Source of the DNA: Lactiplantibacillus paraplantarum | Lineage (GTDB): Bacteria; Bacillota; Bacilli; Lactobacillales; Lactobacillaceae | DNA length: 64,000 nucleotides | Reading direction: 5' to 3' | NCBI RefSeq assembly: GCF_003641145.1 | Contig: NZ_CP032744.1 | Coordinates: forward strand, 682,001-746,000 | Part shown: positions 42,109-50,859 of the stretch, piece after piece | Layout of the letters: each line of letters starts with the position of its first letter | Numbering within the stretch: position 1 is the first letter of the stretch | Program-made: the position numbers and the translations under genes | The notes under the pieces: model-generated | Databases searched by the model: none | Seen by the model: the letters and a program-made list of their open reading frames with translations, nothing else | Told to the model about the DNA's origin: nothing

Positions 42109-42615
42109 ATGGCTTATCGAACATCACCATTTATTTCACCATTTGCAATTGTATCAATTGTTCTCGCACTAGGTGCAACCAACGTGGTTGTTAACAAGAC
42201 GACTAACACTGTCAACGGTGCGAAGGCCACTAGTAGTGTGGTTAAAAGTTCATCTGCTAGTTCTACAAGTACGAAAAAGAAACCGGCGGATGATAGCTCG
42301 GATGAAAGTAACGCCAAAGATAAGGCTAGTTCTGATTCATCCAGTGATGATCAAGATAATAGCTCAAGTAGTAGTAATGATAATACTGATGACAGTAGTA
42401 GTGCCGATGAAACCAGTAGTTCGGCTAGTTCAACCAATAATACCAACTCGAGTTCAACAAATAGTAGTACCACGACTGATAGTAGTAGTTCATCTTCTGA
42501 TACGACGGATGATGCTAGTTCCGATGCTGAATCGTCAAGTACGACGGCGTCAAGTTCAGCAACAACGACGTCACAGTCAACAACGGACACCACTACTAGC
42601 GACGGGGGCGAATAA
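42109..42615 (+). CDS. Ser/Thr/Asp-rich extracellular protein with N-terminal membrane anchor
   Basis: 168 residues. MAYRTSPFISPFAIVSIVLA with LGATNVVVNK forms a single N-terminal helix (about 8-28); the remaining 140 residues are almost all Ser, Thr, Asp and Asn (for instance SSDSSSDDQDNSSSSS). This low-complexity, acidic and probably glycosylatable stalk should lie outside the membrane. Start ATG at 42109 with AAGGGA 9 nt upstream. The gene runs directly into the 42619 membrane protein, so they form an operon. The Ser run is strongly codon-repetitive (AGT/TCA), so length may vary between strains. Confidence 0.7.
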   Translation: MAYRTSPFISPFAIVSIVLALGATNVVVNKTTNTVNGAKATSSVVKSSSASSTSTKKKPADDSSDESNAKDKASSDSSSDDQDNSSSSSNDNTDDSSSADETSSSASSTNNTNSSSTNSSTTTDSSSSSSDTTDDASSDAESSSTTASSSATTTSQSTTDTTTSDGGE

Positions 42616-42618
42616 CGA

Positions 42619-43437
42619 ATGTTTAGTATTTTAGATATGATCAATCACGCCTTGGGTTATGTTAATGTCAATGTAAAAATTAAGAATCAAATTTATATTG
42701 GGATTGGAATTGCTGGTAACTTGTACTTAGGGTATGTGGCGATTCGGTTGATGCAAAACGGTGCGTGGTTGCGTGGTATTTTGTACATGCTCGTTTTTGT
42801 GGCCTTGATTTATTTTATTACGTTAAACGTTATCTATTACTTTACTAATAAGACGGCTAAGTATGATTTATCACCGCAAATTGAAAAATTATTAGGTGGT
42901 AAACCTAAAGAAGCACTAGCGGCTGAACAGCAGGCGCAACAAAATCAACAACAGCCTTATATTCCCGCAAATGGTATTTTTGACGGACAGGAACTTTTGC
43001 CAGCAACGGTGAAGACATCCCGTGCTGAACAGGAAAATGTGCATCAAATCGTCGACCAGTTACAGGCGGCTAACATTGTCCGGTTAGATTACGGTGGCTT
43101 AAGTGATGATGCTGTCATTAAGCAGGCACAAGCAACTGGTGAACCCGTGTATGCGATTGGTCAGGGGATTCAAATTCCGTTTTCACAGCTGAAATTGGAA
43201 AATCACCGGTTAGTTATTTATGCGGGCATTAACCAGATGGATCAATTCCCAGTTGGCCACATCACTAGGGTTGGTTTGACGGATGTCCATGATGCGCATG
43301 AAGATTATAAGCTGTACTTGGCATCTACGGTAATTACGGGTGGTATGAGCAAGATTGCAGGGCGAACATCAGCCATTGAGCAAGCGGGTGATTATCAGAT
43401 AACGGCCCAGGTTGCGTATGAGGACCGAGCGGATTAG
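42619..43437 (+). CDS. Membrane protein with cytosolic domain (DUF6681-like, tentative)
   Basis: 272 residues. Two membrane helices at about 26-44 (YIGIGIAGNLYLGYVAIRL) and 50-75 (ILYMLVFVALIYFITLNV), then a linker with a Gln-rich run, AAEQQAQQNQQQ (about residues 101-112), and a soluble domain (about 115-272) containing LDYGGLSDDAVIKQA and INQMDQFPVGHITRVG. I link it to a lactobacillar family of unknown function, with limited certainty. It follows the Ser-rich protein by 3 bp, so the pair may act as one surface unit. Confidence 0.55.
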   Translation: MFSILDMINHALGYVNVNVKIKNQIYIGIGIAGNLYLGYVAIRLMQNGAWLRGILYMLVFVALIYFITLNVIYYFTNKTAKYDLSPQIEKLLGGKPKEALAAEQQAQQNQQQPYIPANGIFDGQELLPATVKTSRAEQENVHQIVDQLQAANIVRLDYGGLSDDAVIKQAQATGEPVYAIGQGIQIPFSQLKLENHRLVIYAGINQMDQFPVGHITRVGLTDVHDAHEDYKLYLASTVITGGMSKIAGRTSAIEQAGDYQITAQVAYEDRAD

Positions 43438-43488
43438 TAGCTAGTTTGGCGTTAAGTGGTATAACAATGTATCGAGTGTTGCGAGCGA

Positions 43489-43604
43489 CAGTTTCGGTTA
43501 ACCTAACAAGCTTAACCGAAACTGGCCGGGCCTTGTAACACGTTTCGATAGTCAAATTAAAATAACCGTTGTGAGAAGATTCTCGCAACGGTTATTTTAA
43601 TTTG
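43489..43604. terminator. Double hairpin: terminator region between converging genes
   Basis: Hairpin 1: CAGTTTCGGTTAA (43489-43501) with TTAACCGAAACTG (43512-43524). Hairpin 2: a 23-bp stem (43552-43574 with 43582-43604, one U-G pair on the + strand) rich in A and T at its base. Hairpin 2 is a good bidirectional terminator. Confidence 0.75.
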
Positions 43605-43628
43605 AGCATCAAGTGCATTTTGTGTGGG

Positions 43629-44255
43629 TTATTCAAAAAGTGCTAAAATATCGAGCGGTTTTTCAAAGCGGTGGGCCACAGTTTGATGATTAGCATTAGG
43701 ATCCATTCCCCAGGCAGCTAGTCCAAAATCAACGTTAGCAGCCCGAGCGGTTTGTTCATCGCTGACGGAATCACCGATGAACAACGCGTTTTGAGGAGCC
43801 ACGTTCACTTTTTCAAGCGCTGTTAGTAGTGGTAAAGGATCTGGCTTGCGTTTGGGGGTATCGTCAGCACTAATCGTGACGGCCATCCGCATCATGAAGG
43901 GGTATGGTCGCATGCCACTCTCTAATTCGTTCCGTCGTTGGGAAGTCACGATTCCAAGACGCAGTTCAGATGGTAACTGTTCGAAGAGACTGGTAATACC
44001 GGGATACAGTTCGATCTGATCATAATGACTGGCCATAGTGTCTTCATACTGGGCCTGAAAGTGATCGAACTCATTAGGTGCGATACCTAACTCTGCCATG
44101 GCTTGCTCGGCAGCCATTGGAAAAGTCTTTTGTGCTTGAGCTGCGTTGAATGGTTTGCCATAAGTCGCCAAAACCTCGCGCATTACGGTCGTGTAGGCTG
44201 GTTGGCTGTTCGTCAGTGTACCGTCAATATCAAACATGAATGCCTGGTAAGTCAT
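43629..44255 (-). CDS. HAD family phosphatase, phosphoglycolate phosphatase-like
   Basis: 208 residues. Motif I FMFDIDGTLTNSQPAYTTVM (DxDGTLT), motif II LGIVTSQRRNELES, motif III KPDPLPLLTALEKV and motif IV ALFIGDSVSDEQTARAANVD. The cap (about 20-85) is of the helical C1 type, so it acts on small phosphorylated metabolites such as phosphoglycolate or sugar phosphates. Cytosolic; single gene, converging with the 42619 gene. Confidence 0.88.
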   Translation of the reverse strand: MTYQAFMFDIDGTLTNSQPAYTTVMREVLATYGKPFNAAQAQKTFPMAAEQAMAELGIAPNEFDHFQAQYEDTMASHYDQIELYPGITSLFEQLPSELRLGIVTSQRRNELESGMRPYPFMMRMAVTISADDTPKRKPDPLPLLTALEKVNVAPQNALFIGDSVSDEQTARAANVDFGLAAWGMDPNANHQTVAHRFEKPLDILALFE

Positions 44256-44364
44256 ATAATCGTTCCTTCCAAAATGAATTTAACCTCAGTATAGCAAATT
44301 CGACCTTGACAGTGATTAGGACAACCATTATAGTTAGATTAACAATTGATGAGGAGCTAATGAT

Positions 44365-44527
44365 ATGTCATTACCGTTAAATTCATTAAAATCTAGAACT
44401 AGCTTTTACTTTTGGTATTTTCGCTAGTGTTTGTGCCGGCTGCTTAGGTGCAAACACGAATCCGATGTTTGCATCGATGCGGTTGCCAAAAGTCTTTTGT
44501 GATTTAACGGCGCCCATGGATGATTGA
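44365..44527 (+). pseudogene. Frameshifted small membrane protein remnant
   Basis: ATG at 44365 has GAGGAG 8 nt upstream. In frame it gives only MSLPLNSLKSRTSFYFWYFR. Removing one base near 44386-44390 (an A-run) joins it to LELAFTFGIFASVCAGCLGA and NTNPMFASMRLPKVFCDLTA ending PMDD, a plausible membrane-helix protein of about 53 residues. A single-base frameshift or a gene fragment is inferred; family unknown. Confidence 0.4.
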
Positions 44528-44534
44528 GAATTCC

Positions 44535-44602
44535 AAGGGTGGCTAATAAGTTTGTTTTAGCGCGGTGACGCACCCTTTGGAGTTTCCAAGGGTGCGTTTT
44601 TT
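44535..44602 (+). promoter_or_regulatory. Attenuator-like terminator in the araT leader, with T-box-like remnants
   Basis: Terminator ACGCACCCTT (44568-44577) with AAGGGTGCGT (44588-44597) and a T-run, 57 bp before the araT start, with no complete gene just upstream to end. An earlier AAGGGTGG (44535-44542) can pair with CACCCTT and would block the terminator; GCGgtgaCGC lies next to it, as in T-box antiterminators. The usual TGGNACCGCG and a Stem I are not seen, so a decayed or partial T-box is only a guess. Confidence 0.45.
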
Positions 44603-44658
44603 AGTACTATCCAGGCCGCTTCCACCAACGAAATTAATCAAAAACGGGAGGAACCCTC

Positions 44659-45849
44659 ATGTCAATTAATTCAGAAACACTTGTTAACCATATGAACCGT
44701 GAAATTGCAGCGATTCAGCCGTCCGATATTTTAGCGTTCAATGCTGAAATTGCTAATATTCCAGGAATCGTGCGTTTAACTTTAGGAGAACCTGATTTTA
44801 ATACGCCCGAACACGTAAAACAGGCCGCTATCAAGAGCATTGAAGCTGATGAAAGTCACTATGCTCCATCAAACGGAACGTTAGCATTACGAACCGCCGC
44901 CGCTGAATTTTTAGCCCAAAAGTATGATGTACACTATGATCCAGCTAGCGAAGTGATTATTACGGCTGGTGCCACTGGTGGCATCTATACTGCCTTAAGT
45001 TCGATTCTCAATCCCGGTGATGAAGTCCTGATTCCGACACCGATTTTTCCACTCTACATTGCAATTGTGAAATTAGCCGGAGCGACACCGGTCTTCATGG
45101 ATACTTCCGCCAATGGGTTCGTGTTATCCCCAGAACAATTGCAAACCACGTTGGCAGCGCACCCCAAGACCAAAGCAGTTGTCCTCAATTTCCCATCAAA
45201 TCCAACCGGTGTGACTTATCGGCATGATGATTTAAAGGCTTTGGCAGAGGTACTAGCCGATCAACCGATTTTTGTCTTGTCGGATGAAATCTATAGTGAG
45301 CTAACATACGGGGAGCGCCATGAATCAATTGCCAATTACTTACCAGAACAAACAATTCTACTTAATGGTGTCTCTAAGTCGCATGCGATGACTGGTTGGC
45401 GTATTGGGATCATGTGTGCGCCCAAAGCCATTACAACGCAATTAGGAAAAATTCATCAATTCACGGTGACTTCAACGACAACTAATGCACAAGCAGCTGC
45501 CACGGAAGCATTGAAAAATGGTCTTGATGATGGTCAAACAATGAAGCGTGAATATCAGGAACGGCGTGACTATTTGTATGACGCCTTGAATCAACTTGGT
45601 TTTCAATCTGCTAAACCAGAGGGAGCGTTCTACTTATTCAGTAAGATTCCGGCCGGATTACCACAAAATAGCATGGCCTTTTGTCGTGAATTAGCCCATG
45701 AGGCGCGGGTTGCTTTGATTCCGGGTAGCTCGTTTGGGCCTGGTGGTGAAGGCTATGTTCGGATCAGTTACGCGGCTTCGTTGGCTGACTTAAAGACGGC
45801 GGTTAAGCGGATCGGTGCGTACGTTGCTAGTAAGAAACAGGAGGATTAA
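44659..45849 (+). CDS. araT: Aromatic amino acid aminotransferase (class I, PLP)
   Basis: 396 residues. It moves the amino group of Phe, Tyr, Trp or Leu to 2-oxoglutarate. Family features: IVRLTLGEPDFNTPEHVKQA at the N-terminus, TAGATGGIYTALSSILNPGD, NFPSNPTGVTYRHDDL, FVLSDEIYSELTYG and the PLP lysine in NGVSKSHAMTGWRIGIMCAP. It closely patterns with streptococcal and lactococcal AraT. SD GGGAGGA. The next gene starts 2 bp after the stop and encodes a hydroxyacid dehydrogenase, so the pair converts amino acids to hydroxy acids such as phenyllactate. Confidence 0.85.
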   Translation: MSINSETLVNHMNREIAAIQPSDILAFNAEIANIPGIVRLTLGEPDFNTPEHVKQAAIKSIEADESHYAPSNGTLALRTAAAEFLAQKYDVHYDPASEVIITAGATGGIYTALSSILNPGDEVLIPTPIFPLYIAIVKLAGATPVFMDTSANGFVLSPEQLQTTLAAHPKTKAVVLNFPSNPTGVTYRHDDLKALAEVLADQPIFVLSDEIYSELTYGERHESIANYLPEQTILLNGVSKSHAMTGWRIGIMCAPKAITTQLGKIHQFTVTSTTTNAQAAATEALKNGLDDGQTMKREYQERRDYLYDALNQLGFQSAKPEGAFYLFSKIPAGLPQNSMAFCRELAHEARVALIPGSSFGPGGEGYVRISYAASLADLKTAVKRIGAYVASKKQED

Positions 45850-45851
45850 CC

Positions 45852-46844
45852 ATGAAAATTTTAATGTACAGTGTTCGTGATGATGAACAGGACGCGATTC
45901 AAGCGTGGGCAACGGCACACAAAATTCAGGTGGATACGAATGACTTGGAATTTCACCCAGAAACGGCCGGGTTGGTAAAAGGGTATGATGGGCTAGTCAT
46001 TCAGCAACGGAGTCCGATTGGTGGTGACGCCAGTTTATATCAAGATTTAGCTGCGGCCGGGTTAAAACAATTAACTAGTCGTACGGCCGGTGTGGATACG
46101 ATTGATATTCCGGCAGCTAAAGCAGCTGGGTTAGTGGTGACTAATGTTCCAGCTTATTCACCTAACTCGGTCGCCGAAATGTCAGTTGCTCAGACGATGC
46201 GCTTAATTCGCAACTTAGAATTATTCGATCAACGAATTGGACAGCAAAACTTCCAGTGGGCGGGACTTCAAGCACGTGAAATTCGATCGTTAACTGTTGG
46301 GATTATTGGTGCGGGACGCATTGGGGGGACTGCCGCACGGCTTTTTCACGGTTTAGGCGCGAGGGTGATTGCCTATGACGTTGTGCGACATCCTGAACTT
46401 GAAGACGTTTTAAGCTACGTAGATACTAAGGAAGAACTATTGCGGCAAGCCGACGTTGTTGATTTGCACGTTGATCTCAATGAGACGTCGGCAGGTTTGA
46501 TTGATGCAGCGGCCTTGAAATTAATGAAGTCGGATGCTTACATTATCAACGCATCACGCGGGCCGGTAATTGTCACAGAGGCGTTGGTTGCAGCTTTAAA
46601 GGCTGGTGAAATCGCGGGTTGTGCGCTCGATACGGTCGAGGGTGAAAATACGTTATTTAACCAAGATCATCAGGGAGAGGTCTTGCAAGATACAAATGTC
46701 GCCCAATTGATGCAGATGCCTAACGTCATTATTACGCCACATGTTGGGTTCTATACGAATTTGGCTGTCAAAAACATGGTTGATATAAGCCTGGATGATG
46801 TCTTAACGATTTTGAATGGTGGGACAACGGAACATGCTTTTTAA
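45852..46844 (+). CDS. D-2-hydroxyacid dehydrogenase (D-LDH/HicDH type)
   Basis: 330 residues, normal length. It reduces 2-oxo acids to D-2-hydroxy acids with NADH. Visible motifs: LTSRTAGVDTIDI at the substrate loop, the Rossmann loop VGIIGAGRIGGTAARLF, VVDLHVDLNE, and the catalytic Arg in YIINASRGPVIV, Glu in CALDTVEGENTLF and His in IITPHVGFYTN. HicDH (2-oxoisocaproate) is a likelier role than lactate because of the coupling to araT. SD AGGAGG within the araT end. Confidence 0.88.
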   Translation: MKILMYSVRDDEQDAIQAWATAHKIQVDTNDLEFHPETAGLVKGYDGLVIQQRSPIGGDASLYQDLAAAGLKQLTSRTAGVDTIDIPAAKAAGLVVTNVPAYSPNSVAEMSVAQTMRLIRNLELFDQRIGQQNFQWAGLQAREIRSLTVGIIGAGRIGGTAARLFHGLGARVIAYDVVRHPELEDVLSYVDTKEELLRQADVVDLHVDLNETSAGLIDAAALKLMKSDAYIINASRGPVIVTEALVAALKAGEIAGCALDTVEGENTLFNQDHQGEVLQDTNVAQLMQMPNVIITPHVGFYTNLAVKNMVDISLDDVLTILNGGTTEHAF

Positions 46845-47001
46845 TTGTTCTAATAATATGATCGCGGATTAAGATGGTATTTTAGTTGCAATGGGGAGTT
46901 GAAGCCTAGCAATGCTGGTAGTTGTAGGTGCTATACTGGTTTCCGATTGGCTGGTGAAATAAGTTCGACTACCTATATTGATACTGCTGATGCTGAATAG
47001 C
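46845..47001. other. Short intergenic after the araT operon
   Basis: No ORF; no terminator with a T-run was seen before the hairpin repeat at 47002, whose perfect 21-bp stem may end the operon. Confidence 0.35.
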
Positions 47002-47106
47002 GTGGAACAAGCAACTGTTTGGCGCACGTTTCGACAATATTGATAGAAAAATTATGCTCGGTTTCTTGAAATTTTTTCAAGAAACCGAGCATAATTGGTT
47101 TTGGCA
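47002..47106 (-). repeat. Variable-arm hairpin repeat, copy 2
   Basis: Flank GTGGAACAAGCAACTGTTTG then GCGCACGTTTCGACAATATT and GATAGAAA, followed by a perfect 21-bp stem (47050-47070 with 47076-47096) and GGTTTTGGC. The arms differ fully from copies 1 and 3. Confidence 0.75.
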
Positions 47107-47142
47107 TAAACGCTTTATTGACAGGCTCTTTGCATTGGCTTA

Positions 47143-47394
47143 CTAACTGAGTGGCTCGGCTAACCAACCGTTATCTAACAGCTGATGATAGTGTTTGCCA
47201 ATCGGGACCCACAACTTCGCCTGCAGGATACTGTGAACTTCATCCCAAAAGAGTGGATCACGTTGTTCGTTATTCGATAGATTTAACTTTAAGTAGCTGC
47301 CAGTTTCAGTTTTAACAATAACAAAGGGGTAAAAAACTTTGATGATTTGGCCCGCCATAATATTAGTCATATTAGTTGCTTGATCAAGTAACAT
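47143..47394 (-). CDS. Hypothetical protein, 83 aa
   Basis: From ATG 47394 with TGGAG 8 nt upstream: MLLDQATNMTNIMAGQIIK, VFYPFVIVKTETGSYLKLNL, then NEQRDPLFWDEVHSILQAKL. A soluble alpha/beta protein with no recognised family; the longer frame starting at 47436 lacks a separate SD. Single gene. Confidence 0.55.
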   Translation of the reverse strand: MLLDQATNMTNIMAGQIIKVFYPFVIVKTETGSYLKLNLSNNEQRDPLFWDEVHSILQAKLWVPIGKHYHQLLDNGWLAEPLS

Positions 47395-47436
47395 ATCATC
47401 GTCTCCAATCATAATGGTGGTTACTAACTTTATCAT

Positions 47437-47919
47437 AGCTATAGGTTAGCAATGTTTATTAAAGAAAGGCTAGCGAAAGCGTAAACAATTATTTAAGCTC
47501 GGCTCGTAGAAAGCGCCAATTATGAAAATTATGCGCCGAACGGTCCTCGACCTTTCAGTAGTGGTATGATTAACTTAATAGTTAAATTTAAGTTAATAAA
47601 ATAACAAAAAGATTATCAAAAATATTGTCTAACTCTTATTTATCGAAGCGGTTATCAATAATAAAGACGAATTATTAGTTACTTTAGTTTGAAAATGTTC
47701 AAGATTGAAGCAGATATTCAGCTATTTTAACTGAAATAAGCGGCCTGATTTCTCACTATTTTATCGATAACGAACAATATTTGACTACTTTTTGACAAAA
47801 TTACTAATTATGTATTAAACTATTTAAATAGCATTAACGAAGAATAAGGATTTCTTAACTTTAGCTATTAATGCAACAATTCTAGACCGTCAGTCAACAG
47901 GCTGATAGAGAAAGCGAAG
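47437..47919. promoter_or_regulatory. Long AT-rich regulatory region of the gln operon
   Basis: No ORF. Promoter TTGACA (47792-47797), 18 bp, TAAACT (47816-47821). A 9-bp inverted repeat TTAACTTAA/TTAAGTTAA lies near 47572-47598. I looked for GlnR (TGTNA-N7-TNACA) and T-box signatures and saw none. Confidence 0.5.
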
Positions 47920-47928
47920 GTGACTGCA

Positions 47929-48669
47929 ATGTCAATGATCGAATTTCACGACGTCGAAAAGTATTATGGTGATTTTCACGCCCTTAAAAATATTAATTTA
48001 ACGATTAATGAAGGTGAAAAAGTTGTTTTGATCGGACCGTCTGGCTCAGGTAAGAGTACCCTGATCCGAACTGTCAATGGTTTGGAACGGGTCCAGTCAG
48101 GTCAGTTGTTAGTCAATGGGTTTGATTTAGCCGATCGTAAAACGGATATGAATAAGATTCGTAAAAATGTCGGCATGGTGTTCCAACACTTTAACCTTTA
48201 CGCGAACAAAACGGTGCTTGAAAACATCATGATTGCACCACGATTGGTCTTGAAGCGGCCAGAAGAAGAAAATAAAAAACTAGCTATGGATTTATTGGAT
48301 AGCGTCGGTTTGGCTGATAAAGCCAACAGCTTACCGAGTCAGTTATCTGGTGGGCAGTCACAACGAATCGCCATTGCCCGTTCTTTGGCTATGAAGCCGA
48401 AGTGTCTCTTGTTTGATGAACCAACGTCAGCGCTAGATCCTGAAATGATTGACGATGTATTGAATGTTATGAAGAGTGTTGCCGAAGACTCTAGTATGAC
48501 AATGTTAGTTGTGACCCACGAAATGGGCTTTGCTCGTGAAGTGGCTGACCGGGTTATTTTCATGGCTGATGGTGAAATCTTGGAAGACGATGCTAAGGAA
48601 AAGTTCTTCGATGGACAGCCATCGAACGAACGGGCCCGTCAATTCTTGGGTAAAATTATTACACACTAA
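47929..48669 (+). CDS. glnQ: Glutamine/polar amino acid ABC transporter ATP-binding protein
   Basis: 246 residues from ATG 47929 (AAGGTG upstream). Walker A LIGPSGSGKSTLIRTVNG, Q-loop GMVFQHFNLYANKTVLEN, signature LSGGQSQRIAIARSLAM, Walker B LLFDEPTSALDP and the H-loop MLVVTHEMGFAREVADR. It powers the importer encoded by the next three genes. The polar amino acid uptake group is indicated by the operon order ATPase, binding protein, two permeases. Confidence 0.9.
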   Translation: MSMIEFHDVEKYYGDFHALKNINLTINEGEKVVLIGPSGSGKSTLIRTVNGLERVQSGQLLVNGFDLADRKTDMNKIRKNVGMVFQHFNLYANKTVLENIMIAPRLVLKRPEEENKKLAMDLLDSVGLADKANSLPSQLSGGQSQRIAIARSLAMKPKCLLFDEPTSALDPEMIDDVLNVMKSVAEDSSMTMLVVTHEMGFAREVADRVIFMADGEILEDDAKEKFFDGQPSNERARQFLGKIITH

Positions 48670-48689
48670 TTTGTAGGGGAGGACCACGA

Positions 48690-49526
48690 ATGAAAAAGCT
48701 GAAACGACTAATTGGCGCACTCGGCATGCTTACCATGCTAGTGGTGGTCTTAACCGCTTGCGGTTCACGGCAATCATTATCAAAACAAGATGTCTTGACC
48801 AATGATAAAGCTAGCAAGACCATTACGTGGGGTGTTAAAGCTGATACGAAATTATTTGGGCTGATGGATGTTAAGGATGGTAAAATCAAAGGTTTTGATG
48901 CAGATATTGCAACGGAGCTGACTAAGCGCGTGCTTGGTAAAGATGCGACGGCCAACTTTGTTCAAGTGACGAGTCAAACACGGATTCCACTGTTAAAAAA
49001 TGGGAATATTGATGCCATTATTGCAACGATGACTATTACCCCCGAACGTGAAAAACAAGTTGATTTTACTAATTCGTACTTTGATGCGGGACAATCATTG
49101 TTGGTTAAAAAAGGTAGTGCCATCAAGTCAGTCAAGGATTTGAACAAAACTGGAACTAAAGTTCTAGGTGTGACGGGGGCTAACTCCGTTGAAAACATTA
49201 AGAAAGCGGCTCCTAAGGCCAAAGTATTGGAATTGTCTGACTATGCGCAGGCGATGACAGCGCTGAAATCTGGTCAAGGAGTTGCATTGACAACTGACAA
49301 CGGGATCCTTTATGGGATGGCTTCACAGAACCCGGGTTACGAAGTGGTTGGTGGGGCCTTTACAAAGGAACCTTACGGGATTGCCGTTAATAAGGGCCAA
49401 GAACCGCTAAAAAAGGCGCTTAATAAGGCACTCAAGGAAATTGAAGCGGACGGGACGTATAACCGCATCTTGAAGAAGTGGTTTGGTAACGTGGCCGGCT
49501 TCAACTATAAGGAGGCGTCACGCTAA
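48690..49526 (+). CDS. glnH: Glutamine-type ABC transporter substrate-binding lipoprotein
   Basis: 278 residues. The signal peptide KRLIGALGMLTMLVVVL ends in the lipobox LTAC with Cys about residue 25, so it is lipid-anchored outside the membrane. SBP family 3 features: ITWGVKADTKLFGLMDVKDG, GFDADIATELTKRVLG and MTITPEREKQVDFTNSYFDA with the amino-acid binding Arg/Asp. It should bind glutamine, glutamate or a similar polar amino acid. SD GGGGAGG. Its stop overlaps the start of the next gene by one base. Confidence 0.88.
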   Translation: MKKLKRLIGALGMLTMLVVVLTACGSRQSLSKQDVLTNDKASKTITWGVKADTKLFGLMDVKDGKIKGFDADIATELTKRVLGKDATANFVQVTSQTRIPLLKNGNIDAIIATMTITPEREKQVDFTNSYFDAGQSLLVKKGSAIKSVKDLNKTGTKVLGVTGANSVENIKKAAPKAKVLELSDYAQAMTALKSGQGVALTTDNGILYGMASQNPGYEVVGGAFTKEPYGIAVNKGQEPLKKALNKALKEIEADGTYNRILKKWFGNVAGFNYKEASR

Positions 49527-50167
49527 TGGGATACATTCTAACGCACTATTGGTCAGAGCTGATTCAAGGACTCGGATATACGTTGTTATCCAGTGTGATT
49601 GCTTTAGTATTTAGTACCGTCATTGGAACGATGTTTGCGATTTTTGAAGTCTTACCGAGTCGGACGATGCGAATTATTGGCCGAATTTATATTGAAATCT
49701 TCCGGAACATTCCGTTACTAGTTATTGCGATGTTTTTCTATGTGATTATTCCGATGTACGTTGCTAAAATCGATGGTTTTACAGCTGGGACAATCGGATT
49801 AACGATTTATACGTCGTCATTTATTGCTGAAACGGTTCGGGCCGGAATCCAGTCGGTTGATCCGGGGCAAATGGAAGGTGCGCGCGCTAATGGGATGACG
49901 TATTGGCAAGCAATGAGCAAAATTGTGTTACCACAAGCGTTTAAAATCATCATTCCACCGTTGGGTAACCAATTCATTAACTTGGTAAAGAATTCGTCAG
50001 TATTAGCTTTCGTGGCAGGGTTTGATTTGATGTATCAAGCTAATTCAATTGCATCACTCTCGCTTGATACGATTAATAGCTACGTGGTCGTCGGCGTCTT
50101 TTACTTAATCATTACATTACCGTTGAGTTACTATATGCGGCACTTAGAGAAAAAACTAGCAAACTAG
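49526..50167 (+). CDS. Amino acid ABC transporter permease (GlnP/GlnM type), first
   Basis: 213 residues with five membrane helices and the EAA loop MEGARANGMTYWQAMSKIVL PQ, the coupling site to GlnQ. It begins with a Trp/Tyr-rich start MGYILTHYWSELIQGLGY and has FRNIPLLVIAMFFYVIIPMY, a hallmark of HisM/GlnP permeases. ATG overlaps the glnH stop; AAGGAGG upstream. It pairs with the next gene product. Confidence 0.88.
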   Translation: MGYILTHYWSELIQGLGYTLLSSVIALVFSTVIGTMFAIFEVLPSRTMRIIGRIYIEIFRNIPLLVIAMFFYVIIPMYVAKIDGFTAGTIGLTIYTSSFIAETVRAGIQSVDPGQMEGARANGMTYWQAMSKIVLPQAFKIIIPPLGNQFINLVKNSSVLAFVAGFDLMYQANSIASLSLDTINSYVVVGVFYLIITLPLSYYMRHLEKKLAN

Positions 50168-50183
50168 AAGGGGGCGACGATTC

Positions 50184-50837
50184 ATGCAAAACTTTATTCA
50201 AGCGTATTCATGGATAAATATCCGGTTCTTGCTCGAAGGACTCTGGGTCACGGTGGAAGTGTCCGTCGTTTCCATCATCGCCAGTTTTATTATTGGTTCA
50301 GTTTTAGGGGTACTTCGGTATGTTAAGATTAAATATTTATCAGCCGTGGTCGGCTTTATCGTTGATATCATTCGGAACTTACCGCTGATCCTAATTATCT
50401 TCTTTACTTACTTTGGACTACCACACCTAGGGTTTAAGCCGGGGATTATCTTTGCGGCCATCTTAGCCATGACGATTTTTGAATCGGCTATGTTGGCCGA
50501 AATTATCCGTTCTGGGATTTTGGCAGTTGATTACGGTCAGATGGAAGGTGCCCGGGCAAATGGGATGAGTTATGTACAAGCCCTGTGGCACATCGTGTTC
50601 CCACAAGCCATTAAAAAGACGATTCCGACGATTGTGAGTCAGTTTATCTCACTGATTAAGGATACGTCGCTGGCAACCATTATTGTTTTGCCAGAATTAT
50701 TGAATCATGCACAAATTATTTATGGTCAAAATTCATCCTATATTTTACCGATGTTTTTAATGATTGCGGTAATGTATTTCATTATTTGTTACGCCTTGTC
50801 AATTTTGTCACGGGTGTTGGACAAGAAGTTGGCGTAA
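50184..50837 (+). CDS. Amino acid ABC transporter permease, second
   Basis: 217 residues, about five helices. EAA loop MEGARANGMSYVQALWHIVF followed by PQAIKK, and IIRNLPLILIIFFTYFGLPH near the middle. It is a paralogue of the preceding permease, so the transporter pore is a heterodimer. SD AGGGGGCG before ATG. Last gene of the operon, followed by a long terminator. Confidence 0.88.
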   Translation: MQNFIQAYSWINIRFLLEGLWVTVEVSVVSIIASFIIGSVLGVLRYVKIKYLSAVVGFIVDIIRNLPLILIIFFTYFGLPHLGFKPGIIFAAILAMTIFESAMLAEIIRSGILAVDYGQMEGARANGMSYVQALWHIVFPQAIKKTIPTIVSQFISLIKDTSLATIIVLPELLNHAQIIYGQNSSYILPMFLMIAVMYFIICYALSILSRVLDKKLA

Positions 50838-50859
50838 CCGGATAGTAATTAAAGGAAAA

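Noticed and set aside
42200..42615. A CRISPR-like or tandem repeat array in the Ser-rich gene
   Set aside because: The AGT/TCA repetition is irregular and explained by the low-complexity coding sequence; there are no spacers or a constant repeat unit.
44535..44602. A complete T-box riboswitch
   Set aside because: The 14-nt T-box sequence is interrupted and no Stem I with a specifier loop is visible; only an attenuator is claimed.
47437..47919. GlnR or CodY operators before the gln operon
   Set aside because: No TGTNA-N7-TNACA or AATTTTCWGAAAATT match of useful quality was found in this AT-rich stretch.
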